A DNA stretch of 41,552 bases from Candidatus Portnoyibacteriota bacterium (lineage in GTDB: Bacteria > Patescibacteriota > Minisyncoccia > Portnoybacterales > GWB1-42-6). Position 1 is the first letter of the stretch. Each line of letters starts with the position of its first letter. The notes under the pieces were generated by a model that saw only the letters and a list, made by a program, of their open reading frames with translations, made no database searches and was not told where the DNA came from. A program made the position numbers and the translations under genes. The stretch covers positions 1 through 41,552 of the forward strand of contig JACQXN010000010.1 of assembly GCA_016208745.1 (NCBI GenBank), in the 5' to 3' direction. Shown piece after piece: positions 1-9,763 of this stretch.

Positions 1-42
1 TGTGCAGTGGTCCAATTGATATAATCTTCGATTGGAAAACAT
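1..42 (-). CDS. 5' end of a CDS running off the left edge (MFSNRRLYQLDHCT...), possibly an IS200/IS605-like TnpA transposase
   Basis: ATG (complement of 40-42) preceded by a strong Shine-Dalgarno AAGGAGGTGA (complement of 47-56). Only 14 codons are visible; the TnpA suggestion rests on N-terminal style and the SD-sequestering hairpin. Confidence 0.4.
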   Translation of the reverse strand, partial: MFSNRRLYQLDHCT

Positions 43-75
43 AAAATCACCTCCTTCCTTGGGCGGTGATTTTAT
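41..75 (-). promoter_or_regulatory. Hairpin sequestering the SD and start codon of the left-edge CDS
   Basis: Perfect 11-bp arms ataaaatcacc (41-51) and ggtgattttat (65-75); one arm contains part of the SD and the start codon region. Confidence 0.5.
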
Positions 76-146
76 TATATATCCGCGAGCTACGCTTTAA
101 ACGCACACGCCGGCTAAAGCCGGCGGTTTATCAAGTAATCACAAAA

Positions 147-167
147 GGCGCTGACCAAATCAGCGCC
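147..167. terminator. Terminator-like hairpin
   Basis: ggcgctga-ccaaa-tcagcgcc followed by taaaatttt. Confidence 0.5.
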
Positions 168-197
168 TAAAATTTTGCTTCTTAGTTTTTCCTTTTT

Positions 198-294
198 ACC
201 CCGTTAGAAATGCCCCGCAGCTCTACTGTAACTGGATCACAAGATAAAATAATTCCTGCGGGGTTCAATGCCCCGCGGGAATTTCTAACGGGGT
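198..294. repeat. Inverted-repeat element abutting the stop codon of the 295..768 ORF
   Basis: 14-bp arms accccgttagaaat (198-211) and atttctaacggggt (281-294), with inner ccccgcag/ctgcgggg pairing. Confidence 0.6.
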
Positions 295-768
295 TTACTT
301 CTTTGCATACCCTGCCGGCGCTAGTCTGTCAAACGCGTTGCATTTTGAATAGCCGGTAGCCTGCGCTTCGGCTTCTGAATTAAACCAAACCTGATTTTCA
401 GGTTTTATTTGTTTAGCCCAAGAGCACCAGGGCCAATGATATTTCGTACCTGATTTTGAAGCAACAATAATCCCCTTTCCGGCGCTTTGTGAAATCGCCG
501 CCTGAAGCGACTCTTGCGACTCCCCTGTTTGACTATTAACAGACTGCGTGGCTGTTATATTTTCTCCCTGCGTTTCTTCTATCACAACCTGATTTTTTGA
601 AATCCCCGGCGCGCTCAAATATCCAACGCCAAAACTTATTAAAGCGACTAAAACAAACCCAGCCACAACCGCAATATCAGCCTGATTTTTTTTCGCCCAC
701 TCCCCCGCTCTGGCATACCAAGTTAATTGGATTGGGTCTTCCTTTCGCTGTTCCTCTCTGGTTGACAT
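295..768 (-). CDS. Small membrane protein with C-terminal Ada-like metal-binding motif (SGTKYHWPWCSWAKQI...GYSKC)
   Basis: ORF of 157 aa; one TM segment (IAVVAGFVLVALISFGVGYL); two-Cys Ada metal-binding-like tail. Confidence 0.65.
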   Translation of the reverse strand: MSTREEQRKEDPIQLTWYARAGEWAKKNQADIAVVAGFVLVALISFGVGYLSAPGISKNQVVIEETQGENITATQSVNSQTGESQESLQAAISQSAGKGIIVASKSGTKYHWPWCSWAKQIKPENQVWFNSEAEAQATGYSKCNAFDRLAPAGYAKK

Positions 769-795
769 AGGGATTTTTTTAGATTATACTATTAT

Positions 796-894
796 AGAAG
801 CCAGTAAAAAACGCCAAATATAATTTTAGAAGCAAAAGTTACGCCAAATTTTTGCGTAAAGTGGCGTTAAATTGGTTAGCGTAAATTGGCTTCT
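796..894 (+). repeat. ~98-bp AGAAGC...GGCTTCT repeat, copy 1 (upstream of rpmA)
   Basis: Shares an identical 34-bp end (gtggcgttaaattggttagcgtaaattggcttct) with the reverse complement of copy 2; full-length similarity to copies 2 and 3. Confidence 0.75.
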
Positions 895-900
895 ACAAGT

Positions 901-1182
901 ATGGCCCATACAAAAGCGGCCGGCACAAGTAGGCTTGGCCGCGATTCACAACCCAAATATCTAGGCGTTAAACTATTTGCTGGCCAAGCTGCCAAACCCG
1001 GCAGTATTATTGTCCGCCAACGCGGCACAAAATTTAAGGCTGGCAAAAATGTCAAACGCGGCAACGACGACACGCTTTATTCTTTAACAAAAGGGGTTGT
1101 TAATTTCACTACCAAAAAAATTATGAAGTTTGATAGAAGCAAAAGACTGACTAAGGTTGTTAATGTGATTCCGGGGAAATAA
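901..1182 (+). CDS. rpmA: 50S ribosomal protein L27
   Basis: [29 protein letters not shown]... matches the L27 signature. The ORF track starts at TTG 886; ATG 901 fits L27 homology better. Confidence 0.95.
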   Translation: MAHTKAAGTSRLGRDSQPKYLGVKLFAGQAAKPGSIIVRQRGTKFKAGKNVKRGNDDTLYSLTKGVVNFTTKKIMKFDRSKRLTKVVNVIPGK

Positions 1183-1198
1183 AATTAAAGGAGGGGTT

Positions 1199-1402
1199 AT
1201 GCCACTGTATATTGATGTGTGTACTTACGATGATTATGACAAGGTTGTCAGATACTTACTCGAACATGAAATTCATATTACCGATAGAAACAAAATGAGA
1301 ATGTTCGTAGGCGCAGAGATATCTGAAGAACAGACAAAGCGAATGATTAAAGAGATTAGCCCCAAAGAGACAATAACTTTCGGCCCAACACCGCTTGGTT
1401 AA
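1199..1402 (+). CDS. Hypothetical small protein (67 aa)
   Basis: ORF with an aaggagggg SD; no family recognised. Confidence 0.6.
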   Translation: MPLYIDVCTYDDYDKVVRYLLEHEIHITDRNKMRMFVGAEISEEQTKRMIKEISPKETITFGPTPLG

Positions 1403-1425
1403 TAAAATGCGTTGGCCATCTAAAC

Positions 1426-1460
1426 AGACCGTCTTAACCTTATGTTGACGGTCTTTCTTT
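1426..1460 (+). terminator. Rho-independent terminator
   Basis: agaccgtc...gacggtct followed by ttcttttttt-like tract. Confidence 0.75.
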
Positions 1461-1461
1461 T

Positions 1462-3090
1462 TTACTTATTTGCGATCGCCGCCCTCATAAATTCCCTGAA
1501 CAACGGGTGTGGTGAAATAGGCCGCGACTTAAATTCGGGATGGAATTGAGTACCAACAAAAAACGGATGGACAGACTTTGGCAATTCGGCTATTTCCATT
1601 AATCGGCTATCGGGCGATTTGCCAGAAAAAACTAAACCATTTTTTTCTAAAATCTCTATATATTCTGGGTTCACTTCCCAGCGATGACGATGTCGCTCTG
1701 AAATTAAATGCTCCCTATAGGCCGCGAATGCCTGCGTACGCATAGTTATGGCAGCCGGATAAGCGCCAAGCCGCATTGTCGCGCCGTAATTTTTGTCTTC
1801 AAGATTTTTCTTTTGATTGGGCATTATATCAACAACCGGATTTTTTGTTTCTCTATTTATTTCTGTTGTGTGCGCGTCTTTTAAATTACAAACGTTTCTG
1901 GCAAATTCAATAACCAAAAGCTGCATGCCATAACATAATCCCAGATAAGGGATTTTGTTTTTACGGCAAAATTCTATCGCTTTTATTTTTCCTTCAATGC
2001 CTCGCGCGCCAAAGCCGCCAGGCACAATAATGCCATCGTAGTTTTTTAATTCTTTAATAGTCCGCGCATCCTGCTCAAACTTTTCAGAATTTATCCAATC
2101 AATCACTGGTTTCTTTTTATGAAAGAAGGCTGCATGCTTTATTGCTTCAATAACCGAGATATAGGCGTCGGATAAAACAAAATCGCCTGTACCAAAATAT
2201 TTTCCAACAACTCCTATTTTAACTGGTTGACTAGCAGTTCTTACAGTCTTAACTAAATCATTCCATTTTTTTAAATCCGATTTTTTTGCTTTAAGCTCTA
2301 GCTTTTCCAAAATCAAATCGCTTAATTTATCTTTTTCAAAATTTGTCGGCACTTCGTAAATTGTTTCAATATCTGGCGCAGAAATAACATCCTGCTCCTG
2401 CATATTGCAATTTAAAGCGATCTTCTCTTTTCTTTTTTTATCCAGAGGCACGCTTGAACGCGCCAATATAATATCGGGCTGGACGCCGGCGGAATTTAGG
2501 GTCCTAACCGCATATTGCGTGGGCTTGGTTTTCATTTCGCCGACCTTGCTTGGAATGGGCAAATAACTAACCAAAACGAACAAAACATCTTTTGGTTTTT
2601 TAAGCCTTAACATTCTGGCCGCCTCCAAAAACAGAACATTCTGATACTCCCCCACTGTGCCGCCAATTTCTATCATTATAAAATCTGCCTTTGCTTTTTT
2701 AACTGCTCGATCGATTCTTTCTATCACTTCAAGCGGAATATGCGGCACCACTTCAACGCATTTGCCCTCATAACCCATATTCCTTTCTCTATGAATAACC
2801 GCTTCATAAACACTGCCGGTGGTCATATAATTTATCGCTGGCAAGTCAACATCCATAAACCTTTCATAATTTCCCATATCCTGATCGCATTCTGTGCCCT
2901 CGTCCAAAACAAAAACCTCACCATGTTCGGTGGGGTTCATTGTTCCCGCGTCAACATTAACATAAGGATCAATTTTTATCGCTGTGACTGAAAAACCACG
3001 CGCTTGAATAATTTTTCCGATGGCGGCCGTAGCCACGCCTTTTCCCACGCCAGACATCACCCCTCCTGCGACAAAAATGTACTTTGCCAT
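1462..3090 (-). CDS. pyrG: CTP synthase
   Basis: MAKYIFVAGGVMSGVGKGVATAAIG N-terminus and GLCYGMQLLVIEFARN amidotransferase motif; 542 aa. Confidence 0.97.
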   Translation of the reverse strand: MAKYIFVAGGVMSGVGKGVATAAIGKIIQARGFSVTAIKIDPYVNVDAGTMNPTEHGEVFVLDEGTECDQDMGNYERFMDVDLPAINYMTTGSVYEAVIHRERNMGYEGKCVEVVPHIPLEVIERIDRAVKKAKADFIMIEIGGTVGEYQNVLFLEAARMLRLKKPKDVLFVLVSYLPIPSKVGEMKTKPTQYAVRTLNSAGVQPDIILARSSVPLDKKRKEKIALNCNMQEQDVISAPDIETIYEVPTNFEKDKLSDLILEKLELKAKKSDLKKWNDLVKTVRTASQPVKIGVVGKYFGTGDFVLSDAYISVIEAIKHAAFFHKKKPVIDWINSEKFEQDARTIKELKNYDGIIVPGGFGARGIEGKIKAIEFCRKNKIPYLGLCYGMQLLVIEFARNVCNLKDAHTTEINRETKNPVVDIMPNQKKNLEDKNYGATMRLGAYPAAITMRTQAFAAYREHLISERHRHRWEVNPEYIEILEKNGLVFSGKSPDSRLMEIAELPKSVHPFFVGTQFHPEFKSRPISPHPLFREFMRAAIANK

Positions 3091-3177
3091 ATTGCTAATA
3101 ACAAGTTCCTATGAATTTCGCGAGGCCGTTCCTCGGCCGAGCAAATTTCTATGAGTTTCGGATATAAATAGAAACTT

Positions 3178-3192
3178 GCGGCCAAAGGCCGC
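3178..3192. repeat. Palindrome between rplI and pyrG
   Basis: gcggcc-aaa-ggccgc perfect hairpin within repeat-rich spacer 3106-3200. Confidence 0.5.
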
Positions 3193-3216
3193 GAAACTCG
3201 TTGATATTATTTACTT

Positions 3217-3675
3217 TTAAACTTCCTCTTTTATTTCTTCTGTCACAATCAGTTTAATCTTCGCCTCTAAACCATGCGGCAATTCAAGCATAATGTCATG
3301 CTCGCCTGCTTCCTTTATCGGGTCATCTAATTTAACGCTTTTCTTTTGGACTTTAAATCCTTTTTCCTGAAGGATTTTACAAATTTTAAGAGGCGTGATT
3401 GAACCGTATAATTTTCCATCATCGCCGGATTTAGCTGTCATTTCTATCTCTTGACCGTCTAAAGAAGCGACCAGCTCTTCTGTCTCTTTCAAATCCGCTT
3501 CAGCGATAAGCTCGGCTGCCGCTTTCTCTGCTTCCAGCTGCTTTAATTGAGATTCTGTGGCTGGCTTAGCTAGTTTTTTGGGAAATAAAAAATTACGGGC
3601 AAAACCATCAGCCACTTCTTTAACTTCGTATTTTTTCCCGATCTTTTCTATGTCTTTAGTTAGGATTACCTTCAT
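3217..3675 (-). CDS. rplI: 50S ribosomal protein L9
   Basis: [36 protein letters not shown]. Confidence 0.95.
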   Translation of the reverse strand: MKVILTKDIEKIGKKYEVKEVADGFARNFLFPKKLAKPATESQLKQLEAEKAAAELIAEADLKETEELVASLDGQEIEMTAKSGDDGKLYGSITPLKICKILQEKGFKVQKKSVKLDDPIKEAGEHDIMLELPHGLEAKIKLIVTEEIKEEV

Positions 3676-3687
3676 ATTTTTAAAATT

Positions 3688-3960
3688 CTATTTTATAACA
3701 AAGTTTTTTATCTCTCCTTCTGCTTCTTCCCATTTTACCTCAACCCTATCTACTTTAGCAAATTTTGGACCGCTTTGGCAATACTGAATTAATTTTTTTA
3801 AACTATTTTCATCTCCTTCAGCCAGAATATTTACTATTCCGTTTGGCTTATTTGTTACCCAGCCGACTAAACCCAGATCCTTAGCTTTTTCCAAGACAAA
3901 CGCGCGAAAGAAAACTCCTTGAACCGATCCATAAACCTGAATAATTGCACGCTTATTCAT
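3688..3960 (-). CDS. acyP: Acylphosphatase
   Basis: VYGSVQGVFFRAFVLEKAKDLGLVGWVTNKPNGIVNILAEG. Confidence 0.93.
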   Translation of the reverse strand: MNKRAIIQVYGSVQGVFFRAFVLEKAKDLGLVGWVTNKPNGIVNILAEGDENSLKKLIQYCQSGPKFAKVDRVEVKWEEAEGEIKNFVIK

Positions 3961-4898
3961 AATGTTGTAATTGGCCTTGATTGTAAAATATAAATCTTAC
4001 CTCCCTTAAGCGCCCATTCAATATCCTGCGGTTTTTTATAATATTTTTCAATTTTCCGGCAAATTTGCGCTAATTTTAAAATCTCATTGTCTTTTAATTT
4101 TTGTTTCTCCTGTTTCGCCCTTGCCACCATTGTTTCTTTGGTGCCGCCTGAGCCTTTCTTTGTAATCTTTATCCTCTGCCGGCTAATATTTTTATCTAAA
4201 ATTTTACTATCCTTCTTGCTTATAATATAAGTGTCGGGTGTAATTTTCCCGCCAACAATAGCTTCTCCGAGCCCATATCCAGCTTCAATCACTATCTGGT
4301 TTTTATCTTCTGTTACAGGATGAACGGTAAAACAAATCCCGGAGATTTCTGATTGTACCATTTCTTGGACCACTATAGCAACAGAAACTTTCGCTTTATG
4401 CATCTTCTTTTCATGCCTATAGAAAATCGCCCGCGGTGTAAATAATGACGCCCAGCATTTTTTTACGTTTTCCAATAAATTATTTCTCGTTGTATTCAAA
4501 TAGCTCTCCAGCTCGCCTGCCCAGGAAGCAATTAATGAATCTTCGGCGGTAGCGGAACTGCGAACTGCCACGTATTTTGTTTTAAGTCTTAAGAATTCTT
4601 TAAAAATTTCTTTGGCAATAATTTTTGGAAATTCTGCGTCTCCGATTAAATTCTTTATTTCATTTGAAATTCTATCAATAGAATTAATGTCTTTTAAATT
4701 TATTTTTCGCAACCGGCTTTCAATTTCCACATTTAAATCTGTTTCTCCTAAAAATTGATCAAAAGCCGAAGCCAAAATCACAAATCCTTGCGGCACGGGA
4801 ATTTTTGCCCGCGTCATTTCGCCCAGCGACGCTCCTTTCCCGCCAGCTACGCCAATATCCTTCTTGGAGAACTCCTTAAAAAACTTTATTAATTTCAT
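3957..4898 (-). CDS. PEP synthase/PPDK-type ATP-grasp (nucleotide-binding) subunit
   Basis: GGKGASLGEM...VPQGFVI, VAVRSSATAEDS, YILQSRPITTL are PPDK_N motifs. Confidence 0.9.
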   Translation of the reverse strand: MKLIKFFKEFSKKDIGVAGGKGASLGEMTRAKIPVPQGFVILASAFDQFLGETDLNVEIESRLRKINLKDINSIDRISNEIKNLIGDAEFPKIIAKEIFKEFLRLKTKYVAVRSSATAEDSLIASWAGELESYLNTTRNNLLENVKKCWASLFTPRAIFYRHEKKMHKAKVSVAIVVQEMVQSEISGICFTVHPVTEDKNQIVIEAGYGLGEAIVGGKITPDTYIISKKDSKILDKNISRQRIKITKKGSGGTKETMVARAKQEKQKLKDNEILKLAQICRKIEKYYKKPQDIEWALKGGKIYILQSRPITTL

Positions 4899-6403
4899 TT
4901 TGACCTTTTTAATATTTTTACTATTCCTCTATTTGCATCCACCTCAATTAGATCCTCATCTTTTAAAACCTTTGTTGCAATTTTGGTTCCGATAATACAG
5001 GGAGTTTTTAGCTCCCTTGAAATGATGGCGGCGTGGCAAAGCAGTCCGCCTTCGTCAGTGATTACTGCTGAAGCCTGTTTTATAAAAGGGATAAATTTTG
5101 GAGTTGTCATAGGGGTCACAAGAATATCTCTTTTTTTGAATTTTTCTGCATCTAAACCCGTACCCAACACCACCTTAACTTTCCCCCTGACCAACCCTTT
5201 ATAAGCCGGGCTTCCTTCAAATTGGGTTATTTCTTTTGTTGCCTCTCTTTCATGCAAGTCTTTTGGGCTGACACCGGTAGAAACCGCCACTTTATTGCCT
5301 ATCTGTTTTATAACAAATCCTGTCCCTCTCCTTTCTTTCAGAATTTTTTGAGCGTTTAGCTTGCCCTCAAGACCTTTTAATATTTCCTCCGCAGAAAGAA
5401 AAAGGTATCCGTCCTTGGCAACGCCCAGCCTTTTGTCTAGTTCATAAAACAAGTCTGTACAGTGATAAAAATAAATATTTACTTTTTCTGAATCAAAATT
5501 GCGATCATTCATAACCGCCCTTAACCATTTTGCGTGTTTTGTCAAAGCAGGATATTCATAGAATCTTTTTAAAATATCCGCAACAGCTTGTTTCTCTTTT
5601 AATTCTTTTTTGTATATTTTTCCAAGCTCATTATTTGCGTTAAAATCAATGTATTTTTTAAATTTCTTTACATAGTCATCCAAAGAAAGGCTTTGGTAGG
5701 TGCCGTGCTTAAATGCCCTTAGGCCAAAATCATACCATTGCTTAAATACAATTCTTCTAATGCGCCCATCATTCCAATCCTTATGATTATTTCTTAATAT
5801 TTTTTGCGTTCTAATAAGTGCTTTCAGAAAGCTTTTTCTTTCTTCGCCCACGAAGTTGCTGATTCCTTGAGTTGATATTGTGTCAAAAATCTCATTTTCT
5901 ATTTTTTGGTTTTTTACAGCAGACTTTAAATCCGCTCTCAATAATCTTTCGATAACAATTACTAGATAATAAGGAATGTAATATGCCAGAGCAATTTTTT
6001 TACTTTCGTTTACAAATTCTTTAAAAGTGCTGCTTAATTCTTTATTGGACTGATTTTTATAATAGTCTCTACCGGCTTTGGAAACTTTATCGGTAAATTT
6101 TTTATAGTCCTTGTATGTTTTGTGGAATAGTTTAGTGAGCTTATTGAACTCGCCGCGCCTTTTATTTAATCTCCCCAGCAAATCCTTAATAAATACATCC
6201 TCTAGCTTTGTGTCCCAATAAATAAAGACTACCCGCTTATTTTTGGCGGGCGTAGAAACATACTTCATCCATGTCCTGACGGATTTAAAAGGATTTAATT
6301 TATAAGGCCTGTGAAAAACTTCCAAAGTTATTTCCTCCCAAAAAACCTCAATCTCTCTTACCATTTTTTCAATGTTTTTGGGATCGGAAAATGCTTTATA
6401 CAT
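4895..6403 (-). CDS. PEP-utilizing enzyme mobile (phosphohistidine) domain protein with large N-terminal helical domain
   Basis: C-terminal TDEGGLLCHAAIISRELKTPCIIGT phosphohistidine motif; 4-bp overlap with the ATP-grasp gene downstream. Confidence 0.85.
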   Translation of the reverse strand: MYKAFSDPKNIEKMVREIEVFWEEITLEVFHRPYKLNPFKSVRTWMKYVSTPAKNKRVVFIYWDTKLEDVFIKDLLGRLNKRRGEFNKLTKLFHKTYKDYKKFTDKVSKAGRDYYKNQSNKELSSTFKEFVNESKKIALAYYIPYYLVIVIERLLRADLKSAVKNQKIENEIFDTISTQGISNFVGEERKSFLKALIRTQKILRNNHKDWNDGRIRRIVFKQWYDFGLRAFKHGTYQSLSLDDYVKKFKKYIDFNANNELGKIYKKELKEKQAVADILKRFYEYPALTKHAKWLRAVMNDRNFDSEKVNIYFYHCTDLFYELDKRLGVAKDGYLFLSAEEILKGLEGKLNAQKILKERRGTGFVIKQIGNKVAVSTGVSPKDLHEREATKEITQFEGSPAYKGLVRGKVKVVLGTGLDAEKFKKRDILVTPMTTPKFIPFIKQASAVITDEGGLLCHAAIISRELKTPCIIGTKIATKVLKDEDLIEVDANRGIVKILKRSK

Positions 6404-6500
6404 ACTATTGACTTTATTCGCATAGGCGTAATTCGCCCGCCTGCTACGCCGAGCGTAAGTTTTGGCGGGCAGATATAGAATTTTACGCTATTTGAATGAA

Positions 6501-7706
6501 TTATTTCAGCATTTCCAACGCTTTATCTAATTGCGGGTCACGGCCGGCGTCAAAATCTTCCTGCGTTAATTCAACTTTTTCGTCAGGCTCAAGGCCTTCA
6601 TCCATAATTGATTTACCAGAAGGGGTTAACCATTTAGCAACGGTTATTTTTAGCGATGAACCGCCAGTTAACGATTCTAGTTTCTGAACAGAGCCCTTGC
6701 CAAAAGATTTTTCTCCGACTAATTTTACGCCTTTATTATCTCGCAGGGCGCCTGCCAAAATTTCGGAGGCCGAGGCAGAGCCTTGATTAATTAAAATAAC
6801 CAATGGGTAGTCCTCTAATTTTCCGTAGCCAAAACTTTTATATTCGTCTTTTTCTCCATCGCCAAAATCTTCAATAGCCACAAGTTTACCAGAATCCAAA
6901 AACCAGCTGGCAATATCCTGCGCCATTTCCAAATATCCGCCCGGATTATTGCGCAAATCAAGAATGATGCCTTCAGCCGGCGAACCCAAAATCTGGTCAA
7001 CAACTTTTTTAAATTCGTCGCCGGAATTTTCTGTAAACTGATAAAGCTGAACATAGGCGATCTTTTTATCTCCGCTGTCTTTAATCTCAAACTTTATAAT
7101 CGGAACTTTTATTTCGTCTCTCGTAATTTTTATTTCCTTGGCGCTCTCCCAGGAATCGCGGGAAATCGTTAGTCCAACCTCTGTCCCTTTCTCGCCCCGA
7201 ATTAAGTTTATTGCCTCGTCTAAATTTAGATCTGTCGTCACCTGATCATCAATCTTTAAAACCTTGTCCCCGGCCATAAGCCCCGCGCGTTTGGCCGGCG
7301 AATCTTCCAGAGGTGTTATAATCGTTAAAACATCGTCTCTCATCCCAATTTCGGCGCCAATTCCACTAAAGCTCCCCTTGATATCCTCGCTGAATTTTTT
7401 TGTTTCCTGCGGCGGCAGAAAAACAGTGTAGGGATCGCCCAAAGATTTAACCATCCCTTCAATCGCCCCATAAACCATTTTCTGAAAATCAAGGCTTGAC
7501 CGATTCACATATTCTTTTTGAATCTTTGCCCAACTGTCCCAAAAAAGATTAAAATTAACATCCGCCGGCTTGCCGGTTTCTTTGTTATAAAGACCCTGCA
7601 CTAATTCAATTGAGGGTCTTGAATTTTTACCAAACCAAAATCCGGCGCCAAAGGCAACCGCCACAATCGCTATTAAAACAAATGCGGATAAAAATTTCTT
7701 TGTCAT
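6501..7706 (-). CDS. S41 family carboxyl-terminal processing protease
   Basis: N-terminal TM, GDPYTVFLPP, PDZ segment, NQGSASASEILAGALRDN...GEKSFGKGSVQ. Confidence 0.93.
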   Translation of the reverse strand: MTKKFLSAFVLIAIVAVAFGAGFWFGKNSRPSIELVQGLYNKETGKPADVNFNLFWDSWAKIQKEYVNRSSLDFQKMVYGAIEGMVKSLGDPYTVFLPPQETKKFSEDIKGSFSGIGAEIGMRDDVLTIITPLEDSPAKRAGLMAGDKVLKIDDQVTTDLNLDEAINLIRGEKGTEVGLTISRDSWESAKEIKITRDEIKVPIIKFEIKDSGDKKIAYVQLYQFTENSGDEFKKVVDQILGSPAEGIILDLRNNPGGYLEMAQDIASWFLDSGKLVAIEDFGDGEKDEYKSFGYGKLEDYPLVILINQGSASASEILAGALRDNKGVKLVGEKSFGKGSVQKLESLTGGSSLKITVAKWLTPSGKSIMDEGLEPDEKVELTQEDFDAGRDPQLDKALEMLK

Positions 7707-7718
7707 TTTTTATTTTTT

Positions 7719-7816
7719 AGAAGCCAATTTACGCTAACCAATTTAACGCCACCTTACGCCAAGTTTTTGGCGTTCTATTGGCTTCTGCTTTTTTAATTGG
7801 CGTTTATTTTGCTTCT
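7719..7816 (-). repeat. ~98-bp AGAAGC...GGCTTCT repeat, copy 2 (upstream of the S41 protease gene)
   Basis: Reverse complement aligns to copy 1 end to end; 34 bp at the gene-proximal end are identical. Confidence 0.75.
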
Positions 7817-8623
7817 AATTCCGGGCGCGAGAGTCCCTTTATATTTTAAATAATATTTAACAGCACTGACAATATGTATCCAAAGATATCGGTTTAAAAA
7901 AATATCCAGCATTCCCCCGTATTTTTTGCTCACTCTTAAATGATAATGATAAATTCTTGCCTCCGGATAATAGACAACCCTAAATCCTTTTTCCCAAAAT
8001 CTACGGCACCAATCAACGTCTTCAAAATACATAAAAAATCTTTCATCCATTGGGCCGACTTCTCCTATCGCATCTCTTCTAACCAATATTGCCGAACCCA
8101 TTATCCAGTCAACGTCTCTTATTTCCTGATGATTAAAATCTTTCATTAAAAATTTATCCATCAATTTTTTTCCCCAACTCGTTTTGCCAAAAAAAGTTCT
8201 TCGGGCCAAAGCCGTCAACGGCCCGAAAAATCTAAAACATGATTCCTGGACGCTGCCATCAAAATTCAAAAGTTGCGGACCCAAAATCCCTATAGATTGA
8301 TTAGCCTGCATATATCCAATCATTTTTTCAATTGACCCTTTGGTAAAAATTATATCCGAATTTAAAATTAAAACATAGCCTCCTTCGGAAATTTTTAAAC
8401 CTTCATTGACTAAAGCGCGGAAACCGATATTTTTTTTAAAAGGAGTTAGTTTAAATTCGGGAAAATGTTCTTTGACTACAAATTGTGTGTCTTGGCCTGA
8501 TTCGGCATCTAAAACGAAAACTTCATAACTTTCGAAATTAAAAAGCGCCTCTTTTAATGATTTGAGGCAGAGCTTAAGCATTTCAGGGGTTTTATAATTA
8601 GTGACTAAAACAGATAAATTCAT
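7793..8623 (-). CDS. Glycosyltransferase family 2
   Basis: MNLSVLVTNYKTPEML..., VLILNSDI, FFMYFEDVDWCRR. ATG 8623 preferred over 8650 to avoid overlap with the upstream gene. C-terminal RSKINAN is encoded by the 98-bp repeat. Confidence 0.9.
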   Translation of the reverse strand: MNLSVLVTNYKTPEMLKLCLKSLKEALFNFESYEVFVLDAESGQDTQFVVKEHFPEFKLTPFKKNIGFRALVNEGLKISEGGYVLILNSDIIFTKGSIEKMIGYMQANQSIGILGPQLLNFDGSVQESCFRFFGPLTALARRTFFGKTSWGKKLMDKFLMKDFNHQEIRDVDWIMGSAILVRRDAIGEVGPMDERFFMYFEDVDWCRRFWEKGFRVVYYPEARIYHYHLRVSKKYGGMLDIFLNRYLWIHIVSAVKYYLKYKGTLAPGIRSKINAN

Positions 8624-8628
8624 AGTGA

Positions 8629-9675
8629 CTATTGAAAAATATTTTTGCAAACCTCCCTAATCTTATCAAAATTATCTCCAACCGGCAGCAAGATATAAGC
8701 CCCTTTATCGCTGGTTGAAGAATAAAGCAAGCCTTCGGAAGTAGTGTCAAAAACTTTACGATTGATATTTTCTGAATTAATGGTTTTTGCCAAGTTAATC
8801 AGATTATTCATTTCGCCCATGCCCATATCGGTTCTGACATGCTTGGCTAAAGTGTCCATCATATCAAAAATTTTAACCGGATTCATCAAGAATCCGAGCG
8901 ATAAAGCTTTATCTTTCACAGCCATTAAAACCTGCTGTTGGCGTCTGGCGCGGTCAAAGTCGCTCGTTGAATAGCGCGAACGGACAAAATAAAGCGCAGT
9001 ATCTCCATTGAGATGATTTTTGCCAGCAGGCAAATCAATCAAAATTTCTTTGGCAAATTGAGTGTGCTCATAAAAAGGCTTATCAAGATAGACATCAACT
9101 CCGCCTAAAGTATCTACCACTTCTTTGAAGGCTAAAAAATCAACCGCCACGGCATAGTCAATATAAAGACCAGTGACTCTTGAAACAATTGCTTTGGCAT
9201 AAATAATTCCGCCGCCGGATTTTTTCTCTTCGCCAAGCGCGTAAGCAAAATTAATTTTTTCTTTCAGCCCTTCGGGATTCTTCTGTGAAATTGTGCCCGG
9301 CATTGTCAAATACAAGTCTCGCGGAATAGATACCATCGCCACTTGTCCGGTCGATTTTCTAATGCTGATTAAAATTATGGTATCGGTTAATAGGCCGGCA
9401 TTAGGGTCGTCTGGCCCGCGAAGACCCAAAAGTAAAATATTGATTCTATCAGCGTCTTTTTCCGGCTGAGATTCATTTTCAGAATATGGCAAAAGCGAAC
9501 CGTCATCATTGCCAACGCTCATCCGCGAAAAAGTAAAGCTCGTTTTATAAAATAAACCGCCGCCGATCAAAACAACGATTGCCCCTAATATAAAAAGCCA
9601 GAGCCAAAAACGGCGCCTTTTCTTTGGCCTTAAACCTTCCTGATAAATATCTGATTCTTCGTATTGATTTTCCAT
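8629..9675 (-). CDS. LytR-CpsA-Psr (LCP) family protein
   Basis: DRINILLLGLRG...TDTIILISI, VSIPRDLYL, YFVRSRYSTSDFDRARRQQQVLMAVK. Confidence 0.93.
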   Translation of the reverse strand: MENQYEESDIYQEGLRPKKRRRFWLWLFILGAIVVLIGGGLFYKTSFTFSRMSVGNDDGSLLPYSENESQPEKDADRINILLLGLRGPDDPNAGLLTDTIILISIRKSTGQVAMVSIPRDLYLTMPGTISQKNPEGLKEKINFAYALGEEKKSGGGIIYAKAIVSRVTGLYIDYAVAVDFLAFKEVVDTLGGVDVYLDKPFYEHTQFAKEILIDLPAGKNHLNGDTALYFVRSRYSTSDFDRARRQQQVLMAVKDKALSLGFLMNPVKIFDMMDTLAKHVRTDMGMGEMNNLINLAKTINSENINRKVFDTTSEGLLYSSTSDKGAYILLPVGDNFDKIREVCKNIFQ

Positions 9676-9763
9676 TCTTAAATCTTAAATCTATATCCTT
9701 AAATTCGTATTAATTGTTTCGGGTAAATTTGCGTTGTATTTTTTAGCATAAACCGGCTTCTAT

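Noticed and set aside
3957-6403. Frameshifted pseudogene of PEP synthase
   Set aside because: Domain order is reversed relative to PpsA, both ORFs keep their key motifs and overlap by 4 bp, which fits two coupled genes rather than one broken gene.
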